Shown: positions 43,101 through 52,020, counted from the first letter of the stretch. The stretch is 64,000 nucleotides of DNA from Pseudomonas mandelii (GCF_006438925.1 NZ_RCZA01000008.1:310279-374278); one strand, 5' to 3'. The notes: generated by a model from the letters alone, not told the origin. Numbers and translations: made by a program.

Positions 43101-43545
43101 GGGTCTGGGCGGTAATCACCAGACTGTTGGCGTCAGCCAGGGCTTTCTGCAGATCGCTTTGCTGGGTGGAGCGCTCGGTGAGCATCTGCTCCAGTTGCTG
43201 AATAGGCTCTTTGGCATAGCGCTGCGGTACTGGCAGCACTTTGGAGGCTTTGAGCTTGGCCAGTTCTCGCTGGTTCTCGATGTTCTGCTTTGGGGCGTTG
43301 GCCAGTTGCTGCTTGAGATCGGCCAGTTTCTGCTCGTAATCACGCTTGTTGTTGAGCTGTGTCAGCGTGCTTTGCAGGATGCTCTGCAGGGCTTTCTGAT
43401 CGGCTTCCGGCAGTTTGCGTTCGGCGATCTTGTCCAGGTTCGCCTGCACGGCTTCGCTGGACGGCGGTTCGGCCGCTTGCAATGTACCGACAGAAAGACT
43501 CAAGCCCAGCAGGGCCATGATGAAAAAGGTGCGCAGGGTTGACAT
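40195..43545 (-). CDS. mscK: Large mechanosensitive channel (MscK/KefA type)
   Basis: A 1116-residue mechanosensitive channel. A cleavable signal (FFIMALLGLSLSVGTLQAAE) is followed by some 450 residues of periplasmic coiled coil rich in Gln/Leu, about ten membrane spans, and a C-terminal MscS domain. The pore region is recognisable in LGFGMQEIFANFISGIMILF, and the beta domain in RPVRIGDTITIGNLSGTVSKI. It opens under membrane tension to release solutes in hypo-osmotic shock. ATG 43545 gives the signal peptide; a longer frame running into nhaP2 is rejected. MscK in E. coli is K+-dependent, and nhaP2 lies directly upstream. Confidence 0.9.
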   Translation of the reverse strand: MSTLRTFFIMALLGLSLSVGTLQAAEPPSSEAVQANLDKIAERKLPEADQKALQSILQSTLTQLNNKRDYEQKLADLKQQLANAPKQNIENQRELAKLKASKVLPVPQRYAKEPIQQLEQMLTERSTQQSDLQKALADANSLVITAQTRPERAQAEISTSQTRIQQINNILKVGKDAGKTLTPEQRDLLNAELAALNALIPLRRQELAGNNQLQDLGNSQHDLLSEKSDRLDQEIQELQNLINQKRLAQSQETVTQQSIEAQKSGGSTLLATESAANLKLSDYLLKSTDRLNEVTQQNLQTKQQLDNVTQSDSALDEQINVLKGSLLLSKILYKQKQSLPRLRLDRDLADQIADIRLYQFEVSQQRELLSNPATYVDNLLSTQPPEQVTPQLRKSLLELATTRADLLERLNRELSAVLNESITLQLNQKQLLSTAQSLRATLDEQMFWIPSNKPLDPEWMRAVPERLERQVTTLPWASSLSELSDGLTQRPLLFLPLALLIGALLWRRKSLYARLSKVHQDIGHFKRDSQWHTPQAILINILLAMPVSLGLALCGLALQIDARGQNANMGAALLQMAQAWLVFYTAYRILAPGGVAELHFRWEKPQVEFLQGWVRRLGLVVMALVAVVAVAELQPATLADDVLGMPVVLTCYALMAWLLSRLLISSPTHQNASLFRKSVGILFTVLPVALFVAVCFGYYYTALKLSDRLINTLYLLMFWLVIEATFVRGLSVAARRLAYQRALAKRQAAKEAGDGEAVIEEPTLDIEKVNEQSLRLIRLALLGGFIAALYWVWSDLISVFSYLDNVTLYEYTSGTGANMSMVPISIGDMLGALIIIGITFALARNLPGLLEVLVLSKLNLAQGSAYATTTLLSYVIAGVGFVSTLSTLGVSWDKLQWLVAALSVGLGFGMQEIFANFISGIMILFERPVRIGDTITIGNLSGTVSKIRIRATTITDFDRKDIIVPNKTFITGQLINWSLTDTITRVTLKLGVDYGSDLDLVKELLLKAARDNPRVLKDPEPHVYFLNFGESTLDHELRMHVRDLGDRNPVLDEVNRFINREFKKQHINISFRQMEVYLKNLQGQEYKMVPIEPETKTIVPMADGKPVQEPPAAKLD

Positions 43546-43579
43546 AGAGACCGATCGAAAACGAGACGAAGAATGGAGT

Positions 43580-45322
43580 TTAGAGGAACAAGCCCGGACC
43601 GGGGCGACTTCCTTCGGGGAATCTGACGCCCACTTTACCGATCTTGTTCCCCTCCATGACCGCGACGGTCCAAATGGTGTTGTTCCACTCCACCTGGTCA
43701 CCGACGACGGGCGCACCGCCCACTTTATGGGCAATGAAATGGCCGAGCGACATGTCCGGATCGATGCCTTCCACTTTCAACCCGTAAAGCGCCGCAACCG
43801 CAGCCAGCTGGGCGTCTCCTTCGAGTACGAAATCGCCGAAGAAGCGCAAATCGAGGCCCCGTTGCGGTGCCTGACTGAAGAGTTTTCCGAGGGCCGGAAG
43901 ATTGTGTTCATGGCCGATTACGCACAGCAAATCGTCGACTTCGAGCACCGTACTACCCGACGGGTGGAGCAGTTGCTGGCCACGAAACAGGGCTGCAATG
44001 CGGGTGCCTTCGGGCATTTTCAGTTCGCGAAGGGGCGAGCCGATGCACCATTTCTCGGCACCGAGGCGATAAACGAACAGCTCCCACTCACTGGTGACGT
44101 GCACTTCCAGGGCTGCGCGGGAGATTGGCGCCGGCTCCGGCGGAACGGTCACTTTCAAAAGCTTTGCCACCCACGGCAGGCTCGTGCCCTGCACCAGCAG
44201 CGACACCAACACGATAAAGAAGGCGAGGTTGAAATAGAGCTGGGCGTTGGGAAGGCCGGCCATCAGCGGGAACACCGCCAGAATGATCGGGACCGCGCCG
44301 CGTAACCCAACCCAGGAAATGAACGCCTTCTCGCGCCCATGGAACGCCTTGAACGGCAGCAGACCGACCATCACCGACAACGGCCGGGCAAACAGAATCA
44401 TCCACAGCGCCAGGCCCAGAGCGGGCAGGGCAATCGGCAACAAGTCGTGGGGCGTCACCAGCAGCCCCAGCACCAGGAACATGCCGATTTGCGCCAGCCA
44501 GGCCATGCCATCGAGCATGTGCAAAATGCCGTGGCGGCTGCGCACCGGGCGGTTGCCGATGACCAGGCCGCACAGGTAAACCGCCAAAAAGCCGCTGCCG
44601 TGCAAGGCGTTGGTCAGGGCAAACACGACCAATCCGCCAGCAATGACCAGGATCGGATAAAGGCCGGTGGCCAAGTGGATACGGTTGACCAGTTGCAGCA
44701 TGAGCCAGCCGCCGCCCAGGCCGATGACAGCACCGATACCGAACTCACGCATCAAGTGCCCGAGCAGGCTCCAATGCAGGCCGGTCTGGCCGCTGGCAAG
44801 CATGTCGATCAGGGTCACGGTGAGGAACACCGCCATCGGGTCGTTGCTGCCGGACTCGATCTCGAGGCTGGCGGTGACCCGTTCGTTCAGGCCTTTGCCG
44901 CCGAGCAGCGAGAACACCGCCGCGGCGTCGGTGGAACCGACGATAGCGCCGATCAGCAGGCCCTGAATCAGGTTCAGGTTGAACAGCCACGCGGCGGCCA
45001 TGCCGGTCAGCCCGGTGGTGATCAACACCCCGACCGTCGCCAGCGACAGCGCCGGCCATAACGCCACGCGGAAGCTGGAAACCCGGGTGCGCAAGCCGCC
45101 GTCGAGCAGGATGACTGCCAGGGCGAGGTTGCCGACCAGATAAGCCGTTGGGTAGTTATCGAAAATAATGCCGGCGCCATCGACGCCGGCTGACATGCCC
45201 ACCGCGAGGATGATCACCAGAATCGGGATACCAAGGCGCGATGAAAGTGAGCTCACCAGAATGCTTGCACCTACCAGCAACGCGCCGATCAAGAACAGGC
45301 TGTTGATGGTCGTCGCATTCAA
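43580..45322 (-). CDS. nhaP2: K+/H+ antiporter NhaP2 (CvrA type)
   Basis: A 580-residue CPA1 antiporter. About twelve membrane spans (ATTINSLFLIGALLVGASIL onward) contain the ion-binding GSTDAAAVFSLL and SGSNDPMAVFLT Asp segments. A cytoplasmic C terminus follows with a TrkA_C-like domain (about 400-480) and a CorC_HlyC-like domain. It exports K+ for H+ and limits cell volume at low osmolarity. The start is TTG 45322 with GGAG eight bases upstream, giving the N terminus usual for pseudomonad NhaP2; there is no suitable ATG before residue 40. mscK follows after 34 bp. Confidence 0.93.
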   Translation of the reverse strand: MNATTINSLFLIGALLVGASILVSSLSSRLGIPILVIILAVGMSAGVDGAGIIFDNYPTAYLVGNLALAVILLDGGLRTRVSSFRVALWPALSLATVGVLITTGLTGMAAAWLFNLNLIQGLLIGAIVGSTDAAAVFSLLGGKGLNERVTASLEIESGSNDPMAVFLTVTLIDMLASGQTGLHWSLLGHLMREFGIGAVIGLGGGWLMLQLVNRIHLATGLYPILVIAGGLVVFALTNALHGSGFLAVYLCGLVIGNRPVRSRHGILHMLDGMAWLAQIGMFLVLGLLVTPHDLLPIALPALGLALWMILFARPLSVMVGLLPFKAFHGREKAFISWVGLRGAVPIILAVFPLMAGLPNAQLYFNLAFFIVLVSLLVQGTSLPWVAKLLKVTVPPEPAPISRAALEVHVTSEWELFVYRLGAEKWCIGSPLRELKMPEGTRIAALFRGQQLLHPSGSTVLEVDDLLCVIGHEHNLPALGKLFSQAPQRGLDLRFFGDFVLEGDAQLAAVAALYGLKVEGIDPDMSLGHFIAHKVGGAPVVGDQVEWNNTIWTVAVMEGNKIGKVGVRFPEGSRPGPGLFL

Positions 45323-45427
45323 AGGCAGTACTCCAGAAAGCTGAAAGGCGGGCGCAAACTGACCATGCAGTCTGCGTGCCAGCGATTCTAACCTGTTGAA
45401 ATGTGATGCTGTCAAAAAGCTTTTGCA

Positions 45428-45524
45428 GATCAAAAGATCGCAGCCTCGCTTCACTCGACAGCTCCTACAAAGGATCCGCGTAAACCTGTAGGAGCTGTCG
45501 AGTGAAACGAGGCTGCGATCTTTT
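45428..45524. repeat. Palindromic repeat (GATCGCAGCC family), copy 2, variant arm
   Basis: GATCAAAAGATCGCAGCCTC and TTCACTCGACAGCTCCTACA pair with TGTAGGAGCTGTCGAGTGAA and GAGGCTGCGATCTTTT. The middle of both arms differs from the other copies but in a matching way, so the hairpin is kept. It follows the chemoreceptor gene (minus strand) and precedes nhaP2. Confidence 0.8.
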
Positions 45525-45545
45525 CGGCAGTGACGCGATCTTTGT

Positions 45546-47171
45546 TTAGAGGCTAAACCGCCCAACCATGTTGTTCAGGTCCAGCGCCAATCGCGACAGC
45601 TCATTGCTCGCGGCACTGGTCTGGTTAGCCCCGGTCGCCGACTGCACCGACAGATCACGAATATTCACCAGATTGCGGTCCACTTCGCGGGCCACCTGTG
45701 CCTGCTCTTCGGCAGCGCTGGCGATTACCAGGTTGCGTTCGTTGATTTCGACGATGGCGCTATTAATAGTGTCGAGCGACATGCCTGCACCACGGGCGAT
45801 GTTCAAGGTCGATTCAGCACGCTCGGTACTGTTGCGCATCGAATCCACCGCGTGCTCGGTACCGCTCTGGATGCTGCCGATCATGCGTTCGATTTCGCTG
45901 GTCGACTGCTGGGTGCGATGCGCGAGGGCACGGACCTCATCCGCTACCACGGCGAAACCACGACCGGCCTCACCGGCACGGGCCGCTTCGATGGCCGCGT
46001 TCAATGCCAGCAAGTTGGTCTGGTCAGCCAGGCCGCGAATCACGTCCAGCACTTTACCGATGTCACGGGACTCGTTGGCCAGGTCGCCAATCAGTGTCGC
46101 GGTGCTCTGCACATCGGCGCTCATGCGTTCGATGGCGCTGACGGTTTCCTGCACCAGGTCACGGCCATCACCGGCGGAGGTGGTGGCGTTTTTCGAGGCT
46201 TCGGACGTGCTGACGGCATTGCGCGCGACTTCTTCCACGGCGCTGGTCATTTCGTTGACCGCGGTGGCGGCTTGTTCGATTTCGTTGTTCTGCTGGGTCA
46301 GGCCACGGGCGCTTTCGTCGGTGACACTGTTGAGCTCTTCAGCGGCGGACGCCAGTTGCGTGGCGGAACCGGAAATCCGTTGCAGGGTGTCGCGCAGCTT
46401 GTCCTGCATCTTCGACATGGCCAGCAGCAAGCGGCCGGCTTCGTCCTCACCGTCTACGGTGATCGGGCGGGTCAGGTTGCCTTCGGCAATTTCTTCGGCA
46501 GCGCTCAGGGCGTTGGCGATCGGCTTGGTGATGCTGTTGGTCAGCAACCAGGCGAAAAGCAGGGTCAGGCCGGTCGCGATCACCAGCAGGGTGACCACCA
46601 GGTTGAAGGCCGAGGAGTACTGGTCTTCGGCTTGCTGATTGGTGTCGAGGGTCTGCTGAGTATTGATCTCCAGCAAACGGTTCAACACGGTGTTCACCGC
46701 TTCGGAGTTGGTCAGCAAATCGGTGTTGAGCAGGGTGCGCAATTCATCGACCTGATTGTTGCGCGACAGGGTCTTCATCCGGTCTTCGATCTGACGGTAC
46801 TGGCCGAGCAACTGCACGTACTGGTCGTAGGCCGAACGCTCCTGCGGGTTTGTGATCAGTTTTTCGTAAGTCGCCTGAGCGGCACGAATCTGCTGATTGC
46901 GGGTTTCCAGCAGATCCATGGTCTTTTGCTGGACGTCCGGCTCGCGGTTCACCAGCAAACGGTAGGACAACACCCGCAGGCGCAGGGTGAGTTGCGTGAA
47001 CTCGTCGAGGCTTTTGATGCTCGGCACGCTGCTCAAGGTGATGTCTTCACCGGCCGCGCGAATCTTGCTCATCTGGTTCAAGGCAAACACACCCAGAATC
47101 AGCATCAGGCCGCCAATCAGGGCAAAACCGAGGAACGCTCGCGGTGCGATATTCATATTACGAAGGGACAT
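45546..47171 (-). CDS. Methyl-accepting chemotaxis protein (4HB sensor type)
   Basis: A 541-residue chemoreceptor. TM1 (AFLGFALIGGLMLILGVFAL) is followed by a periplasmic four-helix-bundle sensor of about 150 residues (4HB_MCP type), TM2 near 190-210, a HAMP domain (NSITKPIANALSAAEEIAEG), and the long coiled-coil signalling domain with the invariant tip LADQTNLLALNAAIEAARAG. It relays a ligand signal to CheW/CheA. ATG 47171 gives the usual length; a longer frame adds an unlikely tail. The ligand cannot be inferred, and no che genes are near. Confidence 0.93.
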   Translation of the reverse strand: MSLRNMNIAPRAFLGFALIGGLMLILGVFALNQMSKIRAAGEDITLSSVPSIKSLDEFTQLTLRLRVLSYRLLVNREPDVQQKTMDLLETRNQQIRAAQATYEKLITNPQERSAYDQYVQLLGQYRQIEDRMKTLSRNNQVDELRTLLNTDLLTNSEAVNTVLNRLLEINTQQTLDTNQQAEDQYSSAFNLVVTLLVIATGLTLLFAWLLTNSITKPIANALSAAEEIAEGNLTRPITVDGEDEAGRLLLAMSKMQDKLRDTLQRISGSATQLASAAEELNSVTDESARGLTQQNNEIEQAATAVNEMTSAVEEVARNAVSTSEASKNATTSAGDGRDLVQETVSAIERMSADVQSTATLIGDLANESRDIGKVLDVIRGLADQTNLLALNAAIEAARAGEAGRGFAVVADEVRALAHRTQQSTSEIERMIGSIQSGTEHAVDSMRNSTERAESTLNIARGAGMSLDTINSAIVEINERNLVIASAAEEQAQVAREVDRNLVNIRDLSVQSATGANQTSAASNELSRLALDLNNMVGRFSL

Positions 47172-47446
47172 GGTGTTTACCAAAAAGAGCGCATCCGTGC
47201 GGCGCTGAGACTGACGTATGGGTGACTTATCGGTCATACGACTAAAGTCTTGAGGCCCTGCGCGTTTTTGTCGCACAAAGGCTCCGGCGACGAAGTGCAG
47301 GAACCAGATTCGCCATTCACAGTCTTTAAAGTTCGCGAGGAAGGTCGCCCGCCAGGAAAATCAAGGCCTTGCGCCCCAATAACCCTGGCATCCGTGGTGA
47401 CTTTTCTTTATCGTACGCGCCCCTTGAAAATGCTTGGAAAATCAAA

Positions 47447-47677
47447 ATGTTGGAAGCATCCCTAAGCCAATTGGAACAGCTGGTCAGCGACTTGGTGCAA
47501 CAGAACCAGACCCTGCTCGGCACTAACCAAACCCTGAGCGCAGAACTGGCCCAGGCCAAGGATGAAAACGAAAGCCTGCAGCTGAACCTGATGGAACAGG
47601 AAGAGAAACAAGGTGCCACCGCGGCGCGCATTCAGGCCCTGGTTGAGCGCGTTAGCGCCGGCCCAGTCAGCGCATGA
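47447..47677 (+). CDS. Small coiled-coil protein (TIGR02449/ZapB-like)
   Basis: A 76-residue, almost entirely helical acidic protein with heptad Leu/Ile spacing (LSQLEQLVSDLVQQNQTLL, then LAQAKDENESLQLNLMEQEE). It resembles the short coiled-coil proteins encoded directly before zapA in pseudomonads and thought to act in cell division. The ATG at 47447 is chosen; in-frame starts further up add unsupported sequence. Its stop overlaps the zapA-like start (ATGA). Function is inferred from this pairing. Confidence 0.78.
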   Translation: MLEASLSQLEQLVSDLVQQNQTLLGTNQTLSAELAQAKDENESLQLNLMEQEEKQGATAARIQALVERVSAGPVSA

Positions 47678-47976
47678 ATCACGGCGCCGCAGGGGTAAAA
47701 GTCGTCTCGATCCTGGGGGAGGACTATTCGATCAAGGCGCCGGCCGGGGAAGAGCAAACCCTGCTGGACGCCGCATTAATGCTGAAGGCTGCGCTGGCCG
47801 ACACCAAAAGGAAGTACCCGACGCTGATCGGTGACCGCTTGTTGGTATTGGCCGCGATGAATCTGTGCTCCCAGCAGATCGAAATGCAAAAACAGCACAA
47901 GCAGGAACTCGACCGTTACCAAGAGCAAGTCAGCGCCACGGTTGAAGTGATCTCCAAGACGATCAATCAGGCCTGA
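47674..47976 (+). CDS. zapA: ZapA-like cell division protein
   Basis: A 100-residue protein of the ZapA family. The N-terminal beta-rich dimer head (VKVVSILGEDYSIKAPAGEE) and LLDAALMLKAALADTK helix are followed by a long C-terminal coiled coil. ZapA crosslinks FtsZ filaments at the septum. In the pseudomonads I know, zapA is followed by 6S RNA and the 5-formyl-THF cyclo-ligase gene. Neither is here (the next gene is a chemoreceptor), so this may be a second paralogue. Confidence 0.8.
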   Translation: MNHGAAGVKVVSILGEDYSIKAPAGEEQTLLDAALMLKAALADTKRKYPTLIGDRLLVLAAMNLCSQQIEMQKQHKQELDRYQEQVSATVEVISKTINQA

Positions 47977-48076
47977 TCGGCTTTGCGCACAACCAAAGAA
48001 TAAATTGTCGATTGCGTTGTATACAATCGGCACGGCTGTTGCAGTGTTTCAGCCTCTTATTCTTTGGGGGTGCTCC

Positions 48077-50014
48077 ATGCAGTTCTGGCGACGCAGTATT
48101 CAATGGCAGTTGATCCTGAGCATGGGCACCGCCCTGCTGGTCAGTATTCTGATCGTGGTTGGCATTTATACCCTCGTGGTCAACCGTCTCGCCGAGCGCT
48201 ATCTGGTCGAACAAGCGCTACCGTCGAGCATCGAAGCGATGCGCAACGACATCGAGCGAATCCTCGTTCAACCCCTCACCGCCGCCAAGGACATCGCCAG
48301 CAATAGCATGGTGCGCGACTGGCTGGCCGGGAGTGAAAACAGTGCCCAGACCAACACCTTCGTCACCTATCTGGAAGGCATCCGCGCCGAGCACAAAGCC
48401 TTTACCGCGCTGATCGTCGGCACTGCTTCCAACCACTACTTCACGGAAAAAGGCCTGGACCGGACCCTCAGCCGTTCCAACCCCAAAGACGCCTGGTTCT
48501 ATTCGTTTCTCGACAGCAATCAGCCGCGCACCCTCAATATCGACAATGACACCGCGACCGGAGAGTTGGCGCTGTTCATCGACCTCAAGGTCGAGCAAGC
48601 CGGCAAAGTCGTGGGCGTTGCCGGGCTCGGCCTGAGCATGAAAGAGCTGTCGGAGCTGATCCACAACTTCAACTTCGGTGAGCGCGGCAGGGTCTATCTC
48701 GTGCGTTCCGACGGTTTGATCCAGGTTCACCCCGAGGCGCAGTTCAGCGGCAAACGCTCCTTGGCCGAACAGATTGGCGCCCCGGCAGCGCAAGCGGTCA
48801 TGGGACAACAAGCTGCCACCCACAGCAGCTTCGAGCGCGAGGGTGAAGATTTTCTGGCATTGAGTCTGCCCTTGCGGGACTTGGGTTGGACCCTGGTGGC
48901 CGAAGTGCCGCAGTCGCAGATCTACGCTGAAGCCCGCCGCGCGATGTGGATGAGCAGCGGCATCGGCCTGGTGGTGGCGCTGGTTTGCCTGATGCTGGTG
49001 GTGTTGTTGGCCCGTGGATTGGTGCGGCCGATCCGTCAGGTAACAGCGGCGCTGGTAGCCATCGGTAGCGGTGGTGGAGATTTGACCCACGGGTTAGATT
49101 CCAGTCGCGCCGATGAACTGGGTGACCTGGCTCGCGGCTTCAATCGATTCCTGGAAAGCCAGCGCGACATGATCGGCGAAGTGCTGACCACCAGCGAGCG
49201 TTTACGCACGGCAGTCGGCCAGGTGGCGCGGGTGGTGGACAACACCGCAGAACGCTCCGGCCGCCAGCAGGAAATGACCGACATGGTCGCCACCGCCGTT
49301 CATGAAATGGGCCTGACAGTGCAGGAAATCGCCCAGAACGCCGGCAATGCAGCGGTGGCTTCGCAAACTGCCCGCGATGAGGCGATGCAGGCGCGGGAAG
49401 TGGTGGGCGGGTCGATCCGGCATATTGAAAGCATGTCCGATGAAATCGGCCTCGCTGCCAGTGCGGTGGGCGAGTTGGCCCATCAGGTGGCGTCCATCGA
49501 TCAGGTGCTGGCAGTGATTCGCGGGATTTCCGAGCAGACCAATTTGCTGGCGCTCAACGCGGCCATCGAAGCGGCGCGGGCCGGGGACATGGGGCGTGGG
49601 TTTGCGGTCGTGGCGGATGAAGTGCGGACGTTGGCGCGGCGCACGCAATCGTCGACTGATGAGATTCAGCAGATGATTGGCAGCCTCAAGCAAGGCGCGG
49701 AGAACGCGGTGTCGTCGATGCATTCCGGGCAAGCGGCGACCGGCACGGGTGTCGAATCGAGCCAACGCACCGGGGCGTCGTTGACGGCGATTACCGGCCA
49801 GGTGGAGCGCATCAGCGACATGAACCATCAGGTGGCGGCGGCGACGGAAGAGCAGTCGGCGGTGACGGAAGAAATCAACCGCAATGTGCAGGGGATTTCT
49901 GATCTGGCTCGGGAGACGGCAGGGGAGGTCAGAGCTTGCCGTGAAGACTGTCAGACGTTGCAGCGGTTGGCGGATGATTTGGCGCGGCAGATGGGTGGGT
50001 TTCGTCTGAGCTAA
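48077..50014 (+). CDS. Methyl-accepting chemotaxis protein with Cache-type sensor
   Basis: A 645-residue chemoreceptor. TM1 (LILSMGTALLVSILIVVGIY) is followed by a periplasmic dCache-like sensor of about 270 residues (RGRVYLVRSDGLIQVHPEAQ is the membrane-proximal PAS-like segment). TM2 (SGIGLVVALVCLMLVVLLA), HAMP, and the signalling domain with tip ISEQTNLLALNAAIEAARAG follow. dCache receptors commonly bind amino acids, organic acids or amines, but the residues were not resolved here. ATG 48077 has GGGGG seven bases upstream. It follows zapA by 100 bp on the same strand. Confidence 0.92.
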   Translation: MQFWRRSIQWQLILSMGTALLVSILIVVGIYTLVVNRLAERYLVEQALPSSIEAMRNDIERILVQPLTAAKDIASNSMVRDWLAGSENSAQTNTFVTYLEGIRAEHKAFTALIVGTASNHYFTEKGLDRTLSRSNPKDAWFYSFLDSNQPRTLNIDNDTATGELALFIDLKVEQAGKVVGVAGLGLSMKELSELIHNFNFGERGRVYLVRSDGLIQVHPEAQFSGKRSLAEQIGAPAAQAVMGQQAATHSSFEREGEDFLALSLPLRDLGWTLVAEVPQSQIYAEARRAMWMSSGIGLVVALVCLMLVVLLARGLVRPIRQVTAALVAIGSGGGDLTHGLDSSRADELGDLARGFNRFLESQRDMIGEVLTTSERLRTAVGQVARVVDNTAERSGRQQEMTDMVATAVHEMGLTVQEIAQNAGNAAVASQTARDEAMQAREVVGGSIRHIESMSDEIGLAASAVGELAHQVASIDQVLAVIRGISEQTNLLALNAAIEAARAGDMGRGFAVVADEVRTLARRTQSSTDEIQQMIGSLKQGAENAVSSMHSGQAATGTGVESSQRTGASLTAITGQVERISDMNHQVAAATEEQSAVTEEINRNVQGISDLARETAGEVRACREDCQTLQRLADDLARQMGGFRLS

Positions 50015-50021
50015 AAGCTCA

Positions 50022-50104
50022 AGATCAAAAGATCGCAGCCTGCGGCAGCTCCTACAGGGAAACGCATTCTCATGTAGGAGCTGCCGAAGGCTGCGATCTT
50101 TTTT
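50022..50104. repeat. Palindromic repeat (GATCGCAGCC family), copy 3
   Basis: AGATCAAAAGATCGCAGCCT and GCGGCAGCTCCTAC pair with GTAGGAGCTGCCG and AAGGCTGCGATCTTTTTT. It lies between the convergent ends of the Cache chemoreceptor and the acyl-CoA dehydrogenase. The final T-run means it can work as a terminator for the chemoreceptor transcript. Confidence 0.82.
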
Positions 50105-50131
50105 GTGGCCGTTACACCGATCTACTGCTGA

Positions 50132-51934
50132 TCAAAACCACTCATCCTGCATCCCAAGGCACACATCATCCCGAGCCTCAAGAATCGCCAGTTCATGGTG
50201 GCAACCCGGCACTTCCCACGTCAGAAAATACCGCGCCGCCTGCAACTTGCCCTTATAGAAGCTCACATCCGCCACATTCCCTTTGGCCAGCCCTTCCTCA
50301 GCGCGAATCGCCTGCTCCAACCAGCGCCAGCCAATCACCGTGTGCCCGAACACTTTCAGGTACAGCGCCGAGTTCGCCAGGCTGCTATTAACCTTGCCTT
50401 GCCCCAAATCCGTCAGCAAACCAATAGTCACCGTTTGCAGCCGCGCCACCAGTTTCTCCAGCGGCTCACGCAACGCGGTTAACGATTCATACGCGTGAGC
50501 GCGCTCGGCGGTATCGGCGATCAGACGGATCAATTGCTTGAGCCCCGCACCACCGTTCTGCGCCAGTTTGCGGCCCAGCAAGTCCAGCGATTGAATACCG
50601 TGAGTCCCTTCGTGGATCGGGTTCAGGCGGTTGTCGCGGTAATACTGCTCCACCGGGTATTCGCGAGTGTAGCCGTGGCCGCCGAGGATCTGGATCGCCA
50701 GTTCGTTGGCCTTCAGACAAAACTCCGACGGCCAGGATTTGACGATTGGCGTGAGCAAATCCAGCAGCTCATGGGCCTGCTTGCGCTCGGCTTCAGTCTC
50801 AAGCGTCGTGGTGTCGTCAAACAGTCGCGCCGCGTACAACCCAAGGTCGAACGAGCCTTCGACGTAGGCTTTCTGAGTCAGCAACATGCGTTTGACGTCG
50901 GCGTGCTGAATGATCGCTACCGGCGCGGTGTTCGGGTCCTTGCTGTCTGGCACGCGACCTTGCGGACGCTCGCGGGCGTATTCCAGGGAATACAAATACC
51001 CGGCGTAACCGAGCATTACCGCGCCCATGCCGACGCCGATCCGCGCCTCGTTCATCATCTGGAACATGTAGCTAAGGCCGTGGTGCGGCTTGCCCACCAG
51101 ATAGCCGACACACTCACCGTTATCGCCGAAATTCAGCGCGGTGGAGGTGGTGCCGCGCCAGCCCATCTTGTGGAACAAGCCGGCCAGAAGCACGTCGTTA
51201 CGTTTGCCCAGACTGCCGTCATCGTTGACCAGAAACTTGGGCACGATGAACAGCGAAATCCCTTTCACTCCGGCCGGTGCATCCGGCAGCTTGGCCAGCA
51301 CCATATGCACGATGTTTTCCGACAGCGGGTGATCACCGCCAGAAATAAAGATCTTGTTGCCCTTGAGTCGATACGTGCCGTCAGAAGCAGGCTCTGCGCG
51401 GGTACGAATATCCGACAGCGACGAGCCGGCATGCGGTTCGGTCAGCGCCATGGTGCCGAAGAAACGACCGTCAATCATCGGTTGCAGGAAGCGCTGTTTC
51501 TGCTCCTCGGTGCCGAAACTTTCGATCAGGTTCGCCGCGCCCATGGTCAGGAACGGATAAGAGGTCGACGCCGCGTTGGCCGATTGAAAATGTGCGAAGC
51601 AGGCTTGGGACAGCAGCGTAGGAAGTTGCATGCCGCCCGCATCGAAACTGCGCGCAGCGTTGAGGAAACCGGCTTCAAGGAAGGCATCCACCGCTGGTTT
51701 CACTTCCGGAATCAGAATTGCCTGACCGTCCTCATAGCGCGGCTCGTTCTCGTCACCCTTGCGATTGTGCGGGGCGAAGAACTTCTCGGCGATGTTGCGG
51801 GCGGTGCCGATGGCGGCGTCGAAGGTCTCGCGGTTGTGCTCGGCGAAACGCTCACGCTGGGTCAGGCCCTCGGCATCGAGGACTTCATACAGCTCGAAAG
51901 CCAGATTGCGGGAACTGAGCAACGTCTCGGACAT
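50132..51934 (-). CDS. Acyl-CoA dehydrogenase (long form, about 600 residues)
   Basis: A 600-residue flavoprotein of the long acyl-CoA dehydrogenase type with an extra N-terminal and a C-terminal helical domain. Recognisable parts are the FAD/substrate motif ALTEPHAGSSLSDIRTRAE, GNKIFISGGDHPLSENI, GGHGYTREYPVEQYYRDNRL and the late HEGTHGIQSLDLLGRK. It catalyses the first oxidation step of fatty acid beta-oxidation and passes electrons to ETF. It resembles the pseudomonad FadE-type paralogues. It stands alone, downstream of putA on the same strand with a palindrome between. Confidence 0.9.
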   Translation of the reverse strand: MSETLLSSRNLAFELYEVLDAEGLTQRERFAEHNRETFDAAIGTARNIAEKFFAPHNRKGDENEPRYEDGQAILIPEVKPAVDAFLEAGFLNAARSFDAGGMQLPTLLSQACFAHFQSANAASTSYPFLTMGAANLIESFGTEEQKQRFLQPMIDGRFFGTMALTEPHAGSSLSDIRTRAEPASDGTYRLKGNKIFISGGDHPLSENIVHMVLAKLPDAPAGVKGISLFIVPKFLVNDDGSLGKRNDVLLAGLFHKMGWRGTTSTALNFGDNGECVGYLVGKPHHGLSYMFQMMNEARIGVGMGAVMLGYAGYLYSLEYARERPQGRVPDSKDPNTAPVAIIQHADVKRMLLTQKAYVEGSFDLGLYAARLFDDTTTLETEAERKQAHELLDLLTPIVKSWPSEFCLKANELAIQILGGHGYTREYPVEQYYRDNRLNPIHEGTHGIQSLDLLGRKLAQNGGAGLKQLIRLIADTAERAHAYESLTALREPLEKLVARLQTVTIGLLTDLGQGKVNSSLANSALYLKVFGHTVIGWRWLEQAIRAEEGLAKGNVADVSFYKGKLQAARYFLTWEVPGCHHELAILEARDDVCLGMQDEWF

Positions 51935-52020
51935 GGCGGCCTACCTTTTTTGGAATGGGCCGAGTCTAGGCGTGGGAAGGGCGGGGTGAACAGGATGATT
52001 GATCTTGGTGATGGAGAAGC

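Noticed and set aside
43546..43734. N-terminal extension of mscK
   Set aside because: It reads nhaP2 sequence and would bury the clear signal peptide that starts at ATG 43545.
47977..48076. Search for 6S RNA after the zapA-like gene
   Set aside because: Only 100 bp are available, and the sequence lacks the long irregular hairpin expected of 6S RNA.
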